Positions 63,681-64,000 of a DNA stretch of 64,000 bases are shown here, one piece after another. Positions within the stretch are counted from its first letter, which is position 1. Every line of letters starts with the position of its first letter. Position numbers and translations under genes: made by a program. This stretch comes from Sycobia sp. Sy_11 (Eukaryota; Arthropoda; Insecta; Hymenoptera; Epichrysomallidae). The notes beneath the pieces were generated by a model. That model saw nothing but the letters and a program-made list of their open reading frames with translations. It had not been told where the DNA came from and made no database searches. The stretch is taken from contig JACCIC010000099.1 of the NCBI GenBank assembly GCA_018907035.1, positions 1,844,001 to 1,908,000 on the forward strand, read 5' to 3'.

Positions 63681-64000
63681 GTGTCTACTTCTCGATCTTT
63701 TGTTATACTAATATTATATTTATAATCAAGTCGCTTGCATTTGCTTAATTGTAAAAAAAAGTTAAGTTACATAACCATGAAAATAATTTGCTTAGAATTT
63801 TTGGTGAAAAAACAATAGTCACATCTTAAGCTTAAATATCTTATAAATGAAAAACGACGATAATTTGGATGACGGATTTCGTTTAGACTGAGGGAGCTAA
63901 TTCCGATTACCTCAAAAACGAGATTTGTGAAGTGAGACGCTAATGTTGTCCTATTCTCAAGATGTAGTAATTTATTACTTACAAATTCATATATATCTTC

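Larger units (their letters stand above)
47542..64000. other. Probable long intron or gene-poor region to the window end
   Basis: No exon with hydroxylase His boxes was found, so this may be intron 3 of that gene. It holds TA, GA, CT and ATT arrays, a SINE, and GC-rich islands at about 48580-49110, 50490-51110, 53400-53800, 54830-55600, 58540-59060, 61870-62150 and 63110-63680. Other parts are plain AT-rich DNA. Confidence 0.5.

Noticed and set aside
1..64000. CRISPR arrays, bacterial operons or phage-like modules
   Set aside because: No regular repeat-spacer structure; spliced genes and eukaryotic repeats show nuclear insect-like DNA.

Overview
The window looks like a piece of insect nuclear genome, most likely hymenopteran (inference). 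The background is very AT-rich, with long introns, GC-rich coding exons split by GT-AG introns, very many long (TA)n and (GA/CT)n microsatellites, and decayed retroelements. There are no bacterial-style operons, rRNA or CRISPR arrays. I recognise three protein-coding genes by reading exons across splice sites. Everything else is intronic or intergenic DNA with repeats.

Layout. 1-9394: no supported exon; microsatellites and a GC-rich island at about 780-1460. 9395-26080 (+): the last eight coding exons of a multi-PDZ scaffold gene. Three PDZ domains, a low-complexity linker with adjacent poly-His and poly-Gln tracts, and the stop codon are visible; the 5' end lies upstream. 26081-28532: 3' UTR and intergenic DNA. 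28533-31990 (-): a complete eight-exon RAD18-type E3 ubiquitin ligase of 762 codons, with RING, UBZ4 and SAP regions and an unusual long C-terminal tail carrying an AT-hook-like motif. A GC-rich putative promoter follows at about 32280-32345. 32370-39051: a transposon graveyard. It holds a foldback element, an unidentified decayed reading frame, a broken Ty3/gypsy integrase with a candidate LTR, and flanking non-LTR reverse transcriptase and RNase H fragments that suggest a nested insertion. 39052-47541 (+): the first three coding exons of a multi-membrane-segment protein that I assign tentatively to the fatty acid hydroxylase/sterol desaturase superfamily. Its expected catalytic His-box exons are not found here, so a following intron probably runs past the window end. 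47542-64000: AT-rich DNA with microsatellites, GC-rich non-coding islands and one well-delimited tRNA-derived SINE with a 12-bp target-site duplication.

The three genes are functionally unrelated (membrane scaffold, DNA-damage tolerance, lipid modification), as expected for a eukaryotic neighbourhood. The most interesting items are the extended RAD18 with a repeated exon-end motif, the nested retroelement, the SINE, the foldback element and the unidentified decayed reading frame at 34688-34900.
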